This document shows positions 25,165-33,227 of a stretch of DNA of 35,408 bases, piece by piece (within the stretch, counting starts at the first letter, position 1; every line of letters begins with the position of its first letter). The DNA lies in NCBI GenBank assembly GCA_003170135.1, contig PMZR01000074.1:1-35408 (forward strand), read 5' to 3'. The translations under genes were made by a program, and so were the position numbers. The notes beneath the pieces are model-generated. The model saw nothing but the letters and a program-made list of their open reading frames with translations, had not been told where the DNA came from and did no database searches. The stretch is from Acidobacteriota bacterium (GTDB taxonomy: Bacteria; Acidobacteriota; Vicinamibacteria; Vicinamibacterales; Fen-181).

Positions 25165-27879
25165 ATGACACCAGCATCCGATCCACCTCCGCAGGGCCAC
25201 AGCGCTGCGCACGCGACGCCGGCGATGCGCCAGTACCTCGACGTCAAGCGCAAGTACCGCGACGCCATCGTCTTCTTCCGCATGGGCGACTTCTACGAGA
25301 TGTTCTACGAGGACGCGCTCACGGCGTCCCGGGCGCTCGACCTGGCGCTCACGTCGCGGGCGAAGGACCACACGGGCACCGCCATCCCGATGTGCGGGGT
25401 CCCGTTCCACGCCGGCGACACGTATCTGGCGCGGCTGGTGAAGAAGGGCTTCCGCGTGGCGATCTGCGAGCAGGTCGAAGACCCGCGCGCGGCCAAGGGT
25501 GTCGTGCGGCGCGAGGTCGTGCGCGTGGTGTCGCCCGGGACGTTCACCGACGCGGGCTACCTCGAGGCGCGCGAACCGGCGTTCCTGCTGGCCCTGGCCT
25601 TTCCGGCCGCCGCGCGCGACGTCCGGGGCGACAGCCGGCCGGCGCCATTCGCCGACGGCGACATCGCCGGCGCCGCGCTGCTCGACTTGTCGACCGGCGA
25701 GTTCGTGACCGCGGAATACAGCGGCATCGACGGCCTGCATGCACTCACCGACGAGGTGCACGTGCTGCGCCCGCGCGAGATCGTGGTCGCCGACGAGGTC
25801 GACATCGACACCACGTGGCCCGCGGCGCGGGCCGCCGGCATTCCGCTGACCACGGTGCCCGGCTGGACGTTCGATTTCGAATCGGCGCGGCGCACGCTGC
25901 TCGAACAGATGCAGGCCGCCGGCCTCGAGGGATTCGGTCTCGGGGAACATGTCGCGGCGGTGCGTGCGGCCGGCGCGCTGGTCGAGTACCTGCGCGACAC
26001 GCAGAAGGTCGAGCTCACGCACGTGCGCAGCGTCGCGTTCAGGCCGGCCGCCGACCACCTGGTCCTCGACGCGATCACGCTGAAGCACCTGGAAATCATC
26101 GAGTCGATCGAGGGCGGGCGTGAAGGGTCGCTGCTGCACGAGATCGACCGCACCGTCACGCCGATGGGCGGCCGGCTGCTGCGGTCCTGGCTGCTGCGCC
26201 CGCTGCTGGCGCTCGAGCCGATCCGTGACCGCCTCGACGCGGTCGAGGAGTTCGCCTTCCGGACGACCGAGCGCGGCAAGCTGCGCGAGGCGCTCAAGAC
26301 GGTCCAGGATCTCGAACGCCTCGTGTCCCGCGCGGCCCTCGGCACGGCCGGCCCGCGCGACCTGGTCGCGCTCCGGCGGTCGCTCGCCGTCGTCCCGCGC
26401 GTGCGGACCGTGCTCGACCCGTTGCTGGCGCCGCTCGTGAAGAGCCTGCTCGGCGAGATCGACGACCTGGTGGACGTGCGCGACGCGATCGAAGCGATGC
26501 TCATCGACGAGCCCGGCGCGCTGGCGCGCGAAGGCGGCTACGTGCGGGACGGGGCCGACGCCGAGGTCGACGAGCTGCGCACGATCAGCCGGTCCGGCAA
26601 GCGCGTCATCGCCGAGATGGAGGACCGCGAGCGGGCCCGGACCGGCATCGCGTCGCTCAAGATCCGCTACAACCGGGTGTTCGGCTACTACATCGAGGTG
26701 TCGAAGTCGAACCTGCACGCGGTGCCCGCCGAGTACCACCGGAAGCAGACGATCGCCACCGGCGAGCGATACGTCACGCCGGACTTGAAGGAATACGAGG
26801 AGAAGGTGCTCGGCGCCGACGAGCGGATCCTGGCGCGGGAGATCGAACTCTTCGAGGCGCTGCGCCATCAGGTGGCCGGGCACGCGCCGCGCATCCAGGA
26901 CACGGCGCGCGCGCTCGCGACGCTCGACGTGCTGGCGGGGCTGGCCGATACCGCGGCCCTTCGCAACTACATCAAGCCGCACGTGCACGAGGGCGACGAC
27001 CTGCTGGTCATCGACGGCCGCCACCCGGTGGTCGAGCGTCACTGCGCCGACCCGTTCGTGCCCAACGATGTCACGCTCGACAACGCGACGCAGCAGCTCA
27101 TCATCCTGACCGGCCCGAACATGGGCGGCAAGTCCACCTACCTGCGGCAGGTCGCGATCACCTGCGTGCTGGCGCAGAGCGGCTCGTTCGTGCCGGCCCG
27201 CGAAGCCAAGCTCGCGCTGGTCGACCGCGTGTTCGCGCGGGTCGGCGCCTCCGACAACATCACGCGCGGCCAGTCCACGTTCATGGCCGAGATGCAGGAG
27301 ACCGCGAACATCCTGCACTCGGCGACGCCCCGCAGCCTGGTCGTGCTGGACGAGATCGGCCGCGGCACGGCCACCTTCGACGGGTTGAGCATCGCATGGG
27401 CCGTGGCCGAGCACCTGGCCGGCAACGGCCGCGCGCGGCCCAAGACGCTGTTCGCGACGCACTACCACGAGCTGACCGACCTGGCCGATGCGATGCCGGG
27501 CGTGGTGAACGCGCACGTCTCCGCGCGCGAATGGCAGGATGGCATCGTCTTCCTGCGAAAGGTGGTGCCGGGCCGCTCGGACCGGAGCTACGGCATCCAG
27601 GTCGCGCGGCTGGCTGGCCTGCCGCCGGCCGTCATCGCGCGCGCCCGGCAGATCCTCGACGGCCTGGAGAACGATTCGCTCTCCCGCGGCGGCCGGCCCT
27701 CCATCACGAAAACCGGCAACGAGCCGCTGCAGCAGCAGCTGGGACTGTTCCAGTCCGTGCCCTCGAGCGGCGATCGCCTGGCCGAGCGACTGCGCGAGAT
27801 CGACCCCGACCGCCTGACGCCGCTCGAAGCGCTGACCTTGCTGGCGGAGCTGAAGAAGGGCGTCGACGGCCCGGAGTGA
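25165..27879 (+). CDS. mutS: DNA mismatch repair protein MutS
   Basis: MutS recognises mismatches and starts repair with MutL. The ATG at 25165 gives 904 residues. The mismatch-wedging Phe43-x-Glu45 lies in MGDFYEMFYEDA. The connector, lever and clamp domains fill the middle, with the core motif RYNRVFGYYIEVSKSN. The ATPase has Walker A GPNMGGKST (650-658) and Walker B LVVLDEIGRGTATFDG, followed by FATHYHEL. The C-terminal helix-turn-helix dimer region follows. No Shine-Dalgarno precedes the ATG, fitting the very short predicted leader. Length is normal for MutS1. mutL is not in the window. Confidence 0.97.
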   Translation: MTPASDPPPQGHSAAHATPAMRQYLDVKRKYRDAIVFFRMGDFYEMFYEDALTASRALDLALTSRAKDHTGTAIPMCGVPFHAGDTYLARLVKKGFRVAICEQVEDPRAAKGVVRREVVRVVSPGTFTDAGYLEAREPAFLLALAFPAAARDVRGDSRPAPFADGDIAGAALLDLSTGEFVTAEYSGIDGLHALTDEVHVLRPREIVVADEVDIDTTWPAARAAGIPLTTVPGWTFDFESARRTLLEQMQAAGLEGFGLGEHVAAVRAAGALVEYLRDTQKVELTHVRSVAFRPAADHLVLDAITLKHLEIIESIEGGREGSLLHEIDRTVTPMGGRLLRSWLLRPLLALEPIRDRLDAVEEFAFRTTERGKLREALKTVQDLERLVSRAALGTAGPRDLVALRRSLAVVPRVRTVLDPLLAPLVKSLLGEIDDLVDVRDAIEAMLIDEPGALAREGGYVRDGADAEVDELRTISRSGKRVIAEMEDRERARTGIASLKIRYNRVFGYYIEVSKSNLHAVPAEYHRKQTIATGERYVTPDLKEYEEKVLGADERILAREIELFEALRHQVAGHAPRIQDTARALATLDVLAGLADTAALRNYIKPHVHEGDDLLVIDGRHPVVERHCADPFVPNDVTLDNATQQLIILTGPNMGGKSTYLRQVAITCVLAQSGSFVPAREAKLALVDRVFARVGASDNITRGQSTFMAEMQETANILHSATPRSLVVLDEIGRGTATFDGLSIAWAVAEHLAGNGRARPKTLFATHYHELTDLADAMPGVVNAHVSAREWQDGIVFLRKVVPGRSDRSYGIQVARLAGLPPAVIARARQILDGLENDSLSRGGRPSITKTGNEPLQQQLGLFQSVPSSGDRLAERLREIDPDRLTPLEALTLLAELKKGVDGPE

Positions 27880-27883
27880 CCCG

Positions 27884-27910
27884 CGGAGCCGCCTGTGCAC
27901 GGCGGCTCCG
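27884..27910 (+). terminator. GC-rich hairpin after mutS
   Basis: GGAGCCGCC (27885-27893) and GGCGGCTCC (27901-27909) form a perfect 9-bp stem, extendable by one C-G pair, with a 7-nt loop starting 6 bp after the mutS stop. There is no strong T-run, so termination efficiency is uncertain. Confidence 0.5.
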
Positions 27911-27936
27911 TCGAGACGTTCTCAACGCACGACATC

Positions 27937-28281
27937 CACAGATTCACGCAGATTCACGCAGATTGCCGGTAGGTGTCGCGTCTCGGGGCGTCGCAGCTTC
28001 CGCGCATTCGTGGGCCCCGAGGACTTCGACCGCCGTCGCGTGCGACGGCCGGGGCCAGCGAGCGGAGCTGGCAAACGAAGGCGCCACTCGACCCAAAGAG
28101 CCTTCGTTTGCCGGCTCCACTCGCTGGCCCGCGCGGCCGCCCTGCTGGCCGGCCGCGCGTCCGAAGTCCCAGTGTCTGAATCGGCGGGAATCTGCGAAAA
28201 TCTGCGGCTGCATCGTCTCAGGCGGAAGCGGTGGCGCCCGGCGAGCGCACCACCATGTTCCGCAGATCTGCGAGAATCCCC
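27937..28281. repeat. Structured repeat island: inverted CGCAGATT decamers around four hairpins
   Basis: This is the only long gene-free stretch in the window (27880-28348, 469 bp). The left edge has CACAGATT (27937) and CGCAGATT at 27947 and 27957, at a 10-bp period. The right edge has the inverse AATCTGCG at 28189 and 28199, also 10 bp apart. The perfect palindrome CGCAGATCTGCG follows at 28261-28272. Inside are consecutive stems: CTCGGGGC/GCCCCGAG (27982-28021), CCGTCGC/GCGACGG (28033-28048), the 31-bp arms (28052-28130), and GCGCGGCC/GGCCGCGC (28131-28158). Terminal inverted repeats around palindromes resemble a miniature mobile or REP-like unit. No open reading frame of its own is convincing. 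Confidence 0.7.
28052..28130. repeat. Long hairpin with 31-bp arms
   Basis: The arm 28052-28082 is the reverse complement of 28100-28130 at 29 of 31 positions; one of the two differences is a G-U wobble in one RNA strand. The loop is 17 nt. This is the strongest secondary structure in the window and lies at the centre of the island between mutS and the peptidase-barrel gene. Confidence 0.85.
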
Positions 28282-28348
28282 GAATATGAGAGTCGCCGGC
28301 CGCACGGTACCTCTGGTTGCAGCGCACGATCACCCTCGAGCGACAACC

Positions 28349-31336
28349 ATGCGTCCCGCCAGATTCGTCTGCGTCGCGGCAATCCTCGGTACGATGTGCG
28401 TCTGCGCCGGATCAGCCGCGGCTGCCAGCCGCTACGACCCGGCCCTCCGGTTCCGCACGATCGCGACCCCGCACTTCCTGGTTCACTTTCACCAGCGCGA
28501 GGACGCCATCGCGCAACGCTTCGCGTCGATCGCGGAGCAGGTACACCGTGAACTGACCGCGCGGTTGAAGACGACGCCGGGCGGCCGCACGCACGTGATC
28601 CTGGTCGATCAGGACGACCTCTCGAACGGCTGGGCGACGCCCCTGCCCTACGACACGATCGAAATCACCGTGACTCCTCCAGCGCCGCAGGACGTGATCG
28701 GCAACACGGACGACTGGCTGCGCCTCGTCTTCGCCCACGAGTACACGCACATCCTCCATCTCGATTCGTCGCGCGGGTTCGCTACCGTGGCGCGCAAGGT
28801 GTTTGGTCGCGCGCCGATTTCCTTTCCGAACCTGTATCTGCCGACGTGGCAGATCGAGGGCCTGGCCACCTACGAGGAAAGCGCCACGACCGGACGCGGC
28901 CGCGTCAATGCGGGCGATTTCGCCGTCTACGTGAGCCTGGCGGCAGGGCGCGACCACGCGCTCCCGCTCGATCGGGCTTCGTCTGACGTGGACGACTGGC
29001 CGTCCGGCAACACGCCGTATGCCTACGGCGGGTTCTTCCACCGCTACCTGGCCGAGCGCTTCGGCGAAGAGAAGCTCGCCGATCTCTCGCGACAGACGGC
29101 CGGCCGTTTCTATTTCCTCTCCTCGCCGGCATTCAGGAAGATATTCGGCAGGAGCCTGGGCGATCTCTGGAAGGACTTCCAGCGCGCGCAGGCCACCCAG
29201 CCCGGGCACGCAACGAGCGACGCGGGCACGCGGCTGACGACGCAGGGATTTGTCGTCGCGGGACCCCGCTTCCTGGACCGACCGGCGGGCCGCCAGGAAA
29301 TCCTGTACTCGTCCCGCACGGCCGATGATTTCCCCGCGCTGATGGCCGTTGGCCTCGATGGGCGCGTGCGCCGTGTGGCGTCGCGCTACTCCGGTGACGA
29401 GGTCTCGCCGTCGGGCGGCGCCGCGGTGTTCGACGAGGTGGACCTTGTCCACAGCGTGGCCCTGCGAAGCGATTTGTATCTGCTCGATCTCGGCTCGGGC
29501 CATATCGATCGCCTCACGTCCGACGGACGTTTCCTGGATCCGGCGGTCGCGCCGCGCCCAACTGCGCTCGCCTGCATCAGCCTGCGCGCGGGCGAGCGAC
29601 GTCTGGCCATTTTCGATCTGCCGGCGGGCGCCTGGCCGCGTGACGTGGGGCGCCTGCGCGCGGCGCTTGCAGGTCAACCGCGCGTCGAGCTGACCGCGAC
29701 CGGCGTCGACTACGCGTCGCCGCGCTGGTCGCCCGACGGGCGATGGATTGCCGTGTCCCGCAGCCTGCGTGACGGCCCGACACAGATCGCCGTGGTCGAG
29801 GCCGCGACCGGCGCGCTGCAAGTGCTCGTGTCGAGCGATCGGGCGCGCGTCGCGACGCCCGCCTGGACTCCCGACGGCACCGCCATCGTCTTCGCGTCCG
29901 ATCGCGACGGCGGCCCGTTCAATCTGTACGCGGTCGATCTTCGCAGTGCAGCCGGCGCGCCCCCGCGGTCCCGGGCACTCCATCAGGTCACCGACTTCGC
30001 AACCGGAGCCGGCTATCCGGACATCTCGGCCGACGGCCGCCAACTCGCCTACGTGGGCTACACGATTGCCGGCCATGACGTCTTCGTGCTGCCCGTCGAC
30101 CGCACCACGTGGAACGACGTGCCCGACCCGACGTCGTTTGACGTCGTTCCGGGCGCCTCCGACGGCCCCCGCGTCCGGGCCGGCGAGACCGGACGGCGGA
30201 CGAGCGGTGCGCCGGCCGACACGGTTTCCCCGCAGGACGCGCCGCCGTACCGGCCCTGGTCAACACTGCTGCCGCGCTACTGGATGCCGGCATTCGACTC
30301 CTCGGATCAGCAGCTGAAACTGGGCGCCGAAACGAGCGGCGTCGATGTGCTTGGCCGCCATGCCTGGGCGGCAGCCGTCCTCGCGCGCGTGGCCGGCGAG
30401 GGCGGCGCGGCTGGCTCGCGGCGGTACGACTGGGCCGCCAGTTACACGTACGACCGCTGGCTGCCCACCTTCTTCGCGGACGCGTCCGATCGCACGCACT
30501 TTTTGCGCAACGTGCAGATCCCGGGCGGTTCGATCGTGCCGGCGGACCTTCGCGAACAGGACGCCGAGGCGGGGTTCTTCCTGCCCGACTTCCGCGTGCG
30601 GTATCAGCAGGCCGTGACGGCGTCGCTCGACATCGAGCGCCAGATGCTGAACGTCGGCGGCTTCGGGCACGGCGAGTCGAATCGCGACGCGCTGCGACTG
30701 GCCTGGTCGTTGAACAGCGCGAAGACATACGCGTATTCGATAAGCCCCGAGCAGGGCGCCACGGTCGGCGTGACCGGCGAGTTGGTCAGGCCCGCGCTCG
30801 GCGCCGATGCCAGCGCGAACGCGATCACGGTGGACGCGCGAGGCTACGTGCGGCTTGGCGGGCGTCACGCGATTCTGGCGGTTCGTGGCGCGGCCGGCGC
30901 CGCCTGGGGCAACCCGGCCACCGCGCGCCTGTTCTACCTGGGCGGGTCGGGACCCAATGCCAGCCCGGCCGACTTCGGGTCCGACGCACTCAACCTGCTT
31001 CGCGGCTTCGATCTGAACGAGTTCGCGGGCACGCGCATTGGCATCGTCAACCTCGAGTACCGAGTCCCGATCGTCCGCGTCGAGCGCGGCATCGGCACGT
31101 GGCCGGTCTTCCTACGCGCGTTGCACGCCACGGCCTTCGTCGATGCCGGCAAGACCTGGACGGGCGGCGCCTCGGGCCAGCCACTCGAGCGGAGCGCCGG
31201 CGCGGAAATCGCTGCCGACCTCCGCCTGGCGTATCAGTTGCCGCTCACCACCGCATTCGGCATCGCGTGGCCGCACGACGCCCAGCGCGCGGGCAGGTCG
31301 CCCACTGTCTACATCCGCCTCGGTCACGCGTTCTAA
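28349..31336 (+). CDS. Secreted zinc-peptidase / TolB-like propeller / Omp85-like barrel fusion
   Basis: The ATG at 28349 is chosen because it opens a clear signal peptide (about 1-26, ending GSAAAAS), giving 995 residues. Residues about 35-290 are a gluzincin-like peptidase: His130-Glu131-Tyr-Thr-His134 is the HExxH zinc motif, and Glu170 in EGLATYEE is the likely third ligand. Residues about 300-600 hold WD40/PD40 (TolB-like) blades such as SPRWSPDGRWIAVSR, TPAWTPDGTAIVFASDRDG and YPDISADGRQLAYVG. The rest is beta-rich and looks like an outer-membrane barrel of the Omp85/BamA type: LGGSGPNAS, LLRGFDLNEFAG (matching the RGF/Y motif of loop 6), NLEYRVPI, and a terminal Phe after YIRLGHA. The protease would face the periplasm or the surface while the barrel anchors it. 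Substrate unknown. Confidence 0.8.
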   Translation: MRPARFVCVAAILGTMCVCAGSAAAASRYDPALRFRTIATPHFLVHFHQREDAIAQRFASIAEQVHRELTARLKTTPGGRTHVILVDQDDLSNGWATPLPYDTIEITVTPPAPQDVIGNTDDWLRLVFAHEYTHILHLDSSRGFATVARKVFGRAPISFPNLYLPTWQIEGLATYEESATTGRGRVNAGDFAVYVSLAAGRDHALPLDRASSDVDDWPSGNTPYAYGGFFHRYLAERFGEEKLADLSRQTAGRFYFLSSPAFRKIFGRSLGDLWKDFQRAQATQPGHATSDAGTRLTTQGFVVAGPRFLDRPAGRQEILYSSRTADDFPALMAVGLDGRVRRVASRYSGDEVSPSGGAAVFDEVDLVHSVALRSDLYLLDLGSGHIDRLTSDGRFLDPAVAPRPTALACISLRAGERRLAIFDLPAGAWPRDVGRLRAALAGQPRVELTATGVDYASPRWSPDGRWIAVSRSLRDGPTQIAVVEAATGALQVLVSSDRARVATPAWTPDGTAIVFASDRDGGPFNLYAVDLRSAAGAPPRSRALHQVTDFATGAGYPDISADGRQLAYVGYTIAGHDVFVLPVDRTTWNDVPDPTSFDVVPGASDGPRVRAGETGRRTSGAPADTVSPQDAPPYRPWSTLLPRYWMPAFDSSDQQLKLGAETSGVDVLGRHAWAAAVLARVAGEGGAAGSRRYDWAASYTYDRWLPTFFADASDRTHFLRNVQIPGGSIVPADLREQDAEAGFFLPDFRVRYQQAVTASLDIERQMLNVGGFGHGESNRDALRLAWSLNSAKTYAYSISPEQGATVGVTGELVRPALGADASANAITVDARGYVRLGGRHAILAVRGAAGAAWGNPATARLFYLGGSGPNASPADFGSDALNLLRGFDLNEFAGTRIGIVNLEYRVPIVRVERGIGTWPVFLRALHATAFVDAGKTWTGGASGQPLERSAGAEIAADLRLAYQLPLTTAFGIAWPHDAQRAGRSPTVYIRLGHAF

Positions 31337-31388
31337 GGGACCGTCCGCGTGGAAACAGCTAAAATACGCGGATCGCGAGGTGGCTGTC

Positions 31389-31400
31389 CGGGTCGACCCG
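31389..31400. promoter_or_regulatory. 12-bp perfect palindrome upstream of the agmatinase-family gene
   Basis: CGGGTCGACCCG lies 25 bp before the start codon and about 24 bp after a TAAAAT (31360-31365) that could be a -10 box without a good -35. It is a possible operator; in GC-rich DNA chance occurrence is not excluded. Confidence 0.3.
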
Positions 31401-31425
31401 CCCGACAACGCTTCCAGGAGTCCGC

Positions 31426-32319
31426 ATGACCGTTCCGCAATACGACCACATCACCTCGCTCGTCTTCGGCGGCCTGACGCAGGACGCCGGCGCCTACGAA
31501 CACGCGACCGCGGTCGTCCTGCCGGTGCCGCTCGAACGCACGACCTCTTACGTCGCCGGCACGCGCAACGGCCCGCGCGAGATCCTCCTCGCCTCCGGCC
31601 AGATGGAGCTCTGGGACGATGAGACCTCGACGTCGGCTTCGACGCTCGCGCTCTTCACGCTGCCCGAGATGGAACTCCCCTTCGGGACGCTGGAGGCGGC
31701 GCTCGGCGAGATTCGGCGCGTGGCGGGCGAGGTGTTCGACGCGGGTAAATTTCTCATCGCGCTCGGGGGCGAACACTCGGTCACGATTCCGCTGGTCGAG
31801 GCCGCGGCCTCGCGTCACCCAGGCCTGTCGGTGCTCCAGATCGATGCGCACGCCGACATGCGCGACCAGTACATGGGCAACCCATTGAGCCACGCCTGCG
31901 TGATGCGCCGCGTGGTCGAGCGCAGCCGATGCACACAGGTCGGCATCCGCAGCCTCTCGGAAGCCGAAGCGCGCACCGTCCCCTCACTGCAGACGACGAT
32001 TTTCTACGACGGAAAAATGCGGGAAGACCCGGCCTGGATGGACCGCGTCGTGGACTCGCTTGGCGACCCGGTGTATCTCACCATCGACTGCGACGGATTC
32101 GACCCGGCCATCATGCCCGCGGTCGGGACCCCGGAACCGGGCGGACTGACCTGGCACGAAGGGCTGACGCTTGTGCGGAAGGTCTTTGCGGCGCGCCGTG
32201 TCGTGGCCTGCGACCTCGTCGAGCTCTCACCCCTGGCGGGAATGGTCGGACCCAATTTCCTGTGCGCCCGGCTGATTTACAAGATGTTGACCTACTGGAT
32301 GCTCGCCGGGCGGGCCTAG
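31426..32319 (+). CDS. speB: Agmatinase/ureohydrolase family protein
   Basis: Agmatinase hydrolyses agmatine to putrescine and urea. The 297 residues contain all metal ligands of the binuclear Mn ureohydrolase site: His117 (GGEHS), Asp140, His142 and Asp144 (DAHADMRDQY), and Asp221 and Asp223 (TIDCDGFDPAIMP). GTPEPGGLTWHE follows, the usual agmatinase C-terminal signature. AGGAG precedes the ATG. Arginase, guanidinobutyrase or another ureohydrolase cannot be excluded from motifs alone; no arginine decarboxylase gene is in the window to support polyamine synthesis. Confidence 0.85.
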   Translation: MTVPQYDHITSLVFGGLTQDAGAYEHATAVVLPVPLERTTSYVAGTRNGPREILLASGQMELWDDETSTSASTLALFTLPEMELPFGTLEAALGEIRRVAGEVFDAGKFLIALGGEHSVTIPLVEAAASRHPGLSVLQIDAHADMRDQYMGNPLSHACVMRRVVERSRCTQVGIRSLSEAEARTVPSLQTTIFYDGKMREDPAWMDRVVDSLGDPVYLTIDCDGFDPAIMPAVGTPEPGGLTWHEGLTLVRKVFAARRVVACDLVELSPLAGMVGPNFLCARLIYKMLTYWMLAGRA

Positions 32320-32331
32320 GGCGACCCGCCC
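32308..32331. terminator. Possible bidirectional hairpin between convergent genes
   Basis: GGGCGGG (32308-32314) and CCCGCCC (32325-32331) form a 7-bp stem with a 10-nt loop that includes the agmatinase stop codon. The TPR gene ends 20 bp further on the other strand. No T-run is present. Confidence 0.3.
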
Positions 32332-32351
32332 CCGGATCGCCGTCCGGCCCG

Positions 32352-33107
32352 CTACGCTCCCGCCCCCTTCGTTGCGTCCAGCTCGCGTTTGGCGAGCTGC
32401 GCGTACTGCGACTGGGGAAATTCATCGAGGATCCGCTGGAAGGTCTGCTGCGCCTGCGCCTTGCGTCCGGCGGCGGCATAGGCGCGACCCAGTTGCATCA
32501 GGATCGCGTCGGTCGGCAGGTTCGTCTTCGTGGACAGGTCGCGGTACTGGTTGATGGCCGCGTCGTACTGCTGCGCCTGCATCTGCGCTTCCGCCAGCCC
32601 GAGTCGTCCCATGTCGCCGTAGATGTCGCTGCCCGCACGATCGATCACCTGCTGGTACTGCTCGATCGCGTCCTTCGTCCGGCCCAGCGCCACCAGGCAC
32701 GCCCCCGCGTGATACCGGGCGGCAATCCCGGCCCTGGTCGACGGGTACGCGTCGGCGGCCGCCAGGAACTTCGGCAGCGCCGTGGCCAGCTTCGCCTGCT
32801 CCGACGCGAAACTGCCGGGCGGCGGTGCGAGGTTTGCCGCGTTGGCCGGCTGGCCGGGCGCGGGCGGGGCGGGCGGTGGCACCACCGGCGCCTCTTCGAC
32901 CGCCATCGCGTCGACGAGCATCGCGCGCGACAGCGTATCCACGTGCTGCCGCCACCACAGGAACCCGCCTGCAGCCACGATGACAACCAGGATGGCCGCG
33001 CCGATGGCGAGGACCGGGCGCCGGTGTTCCTCGAACTGTTCGCGCGCGCGCGCCACCGACAGCGCAACTTCGTTCTCTTTCAGGTGGTGCCGTTCAGATC
33101 TCTTCAT
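32352..33107 (-). CDS. Single-pass membrane TPR protein
   Basis: The 251 residues have a basic N-terminal cytoplasmic stretch, one TM helix (about 31-53: VLAIGAAILVVIVAAGGFLWW), a Pro/Ala linker (about 72-98) and at least three TPR-like helix pairs. Examples are GIAARYHAGACLVALGRTKD, MGRLGLAEAQMQAQQYDAAI and LMQLGRAYAAAGRKAQAQQT. The N-terminal topology resembles YfgM (ancillary SecYEG/BamB-associated factor) and other periplasmic TPR scaffolds. It probably binds partner proteins at the membrane; the partner is not visible. A tRNA gene ends 27 bp upstream of its start on the same strand, so read-through cotranscription is plausible. A GGAAG precedes the ATG. Confidence 0.75.
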   Translation of the reverse strand: MKRSERHHLKENEVALSVARAREQFEEHRRPVLAIGAAILVVIVAAGGFLWWRQHVDTLSRAMLVDAMAVEEAPVVPPPAPPAPGQPANAANLAPPPGSFASEQAKLATALPKFLAAADAYPSTRAGIAARYHAGACLVALGRTKDAIEQYQQVIDRAGSDIYGDMGRLGLAEAQMQAQQYDAAINQYRDLSTKTNLPTDAILMQLGRAYAAAGRKAQAQQTFQRILDEFPQSQYAQLAKRELDATKGAGA

Positions 33108-33134
33108 GACTTCCGTGCCTGCGGTTGGCGGAGA

Positions 33135-33211
33135 TGGTGCCCCTGGCCCGACTTGAACGGGCGGCCTACGGTTTAGGAAACCGGTGCTCTATCCTGCTGA
33201 GCTACAGGGGC
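33135..33211 (-). tRNA. tRNA-Arg (anticodon CCU), CCA encoded
   Basis: The 77-nt cloverleaf is complete. It has a 7-bp acceptor GCCCCTG/CAGGGGC, a D-arm GCTC/GAGC, an anticodon loop TTCCTAA giving CCU for AGG codons, a 5-nt variable loop, a T-arm GCCCG/CGGGC with TTCAAGT, discriminator A and genomic CCA. The outermost anticodon-stem pair (27-43) is a C-U mismatch. Its 5' end lies 16 bp from the stop of the recombinase gene, and its 3' end faces the core chromosome. Such tRNA genes are classic integration targets. Confidence 0.96.
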
Positions 33212-33227
33212 GGTTGTCTCACAACTT

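Noticed and set aside
25138..27900. A 920-codon open frame on the minus strand opposite mutS
   Set aside because: It is an antisense shadow of mutS; long stop-free antisense frames are expected at this GC content.
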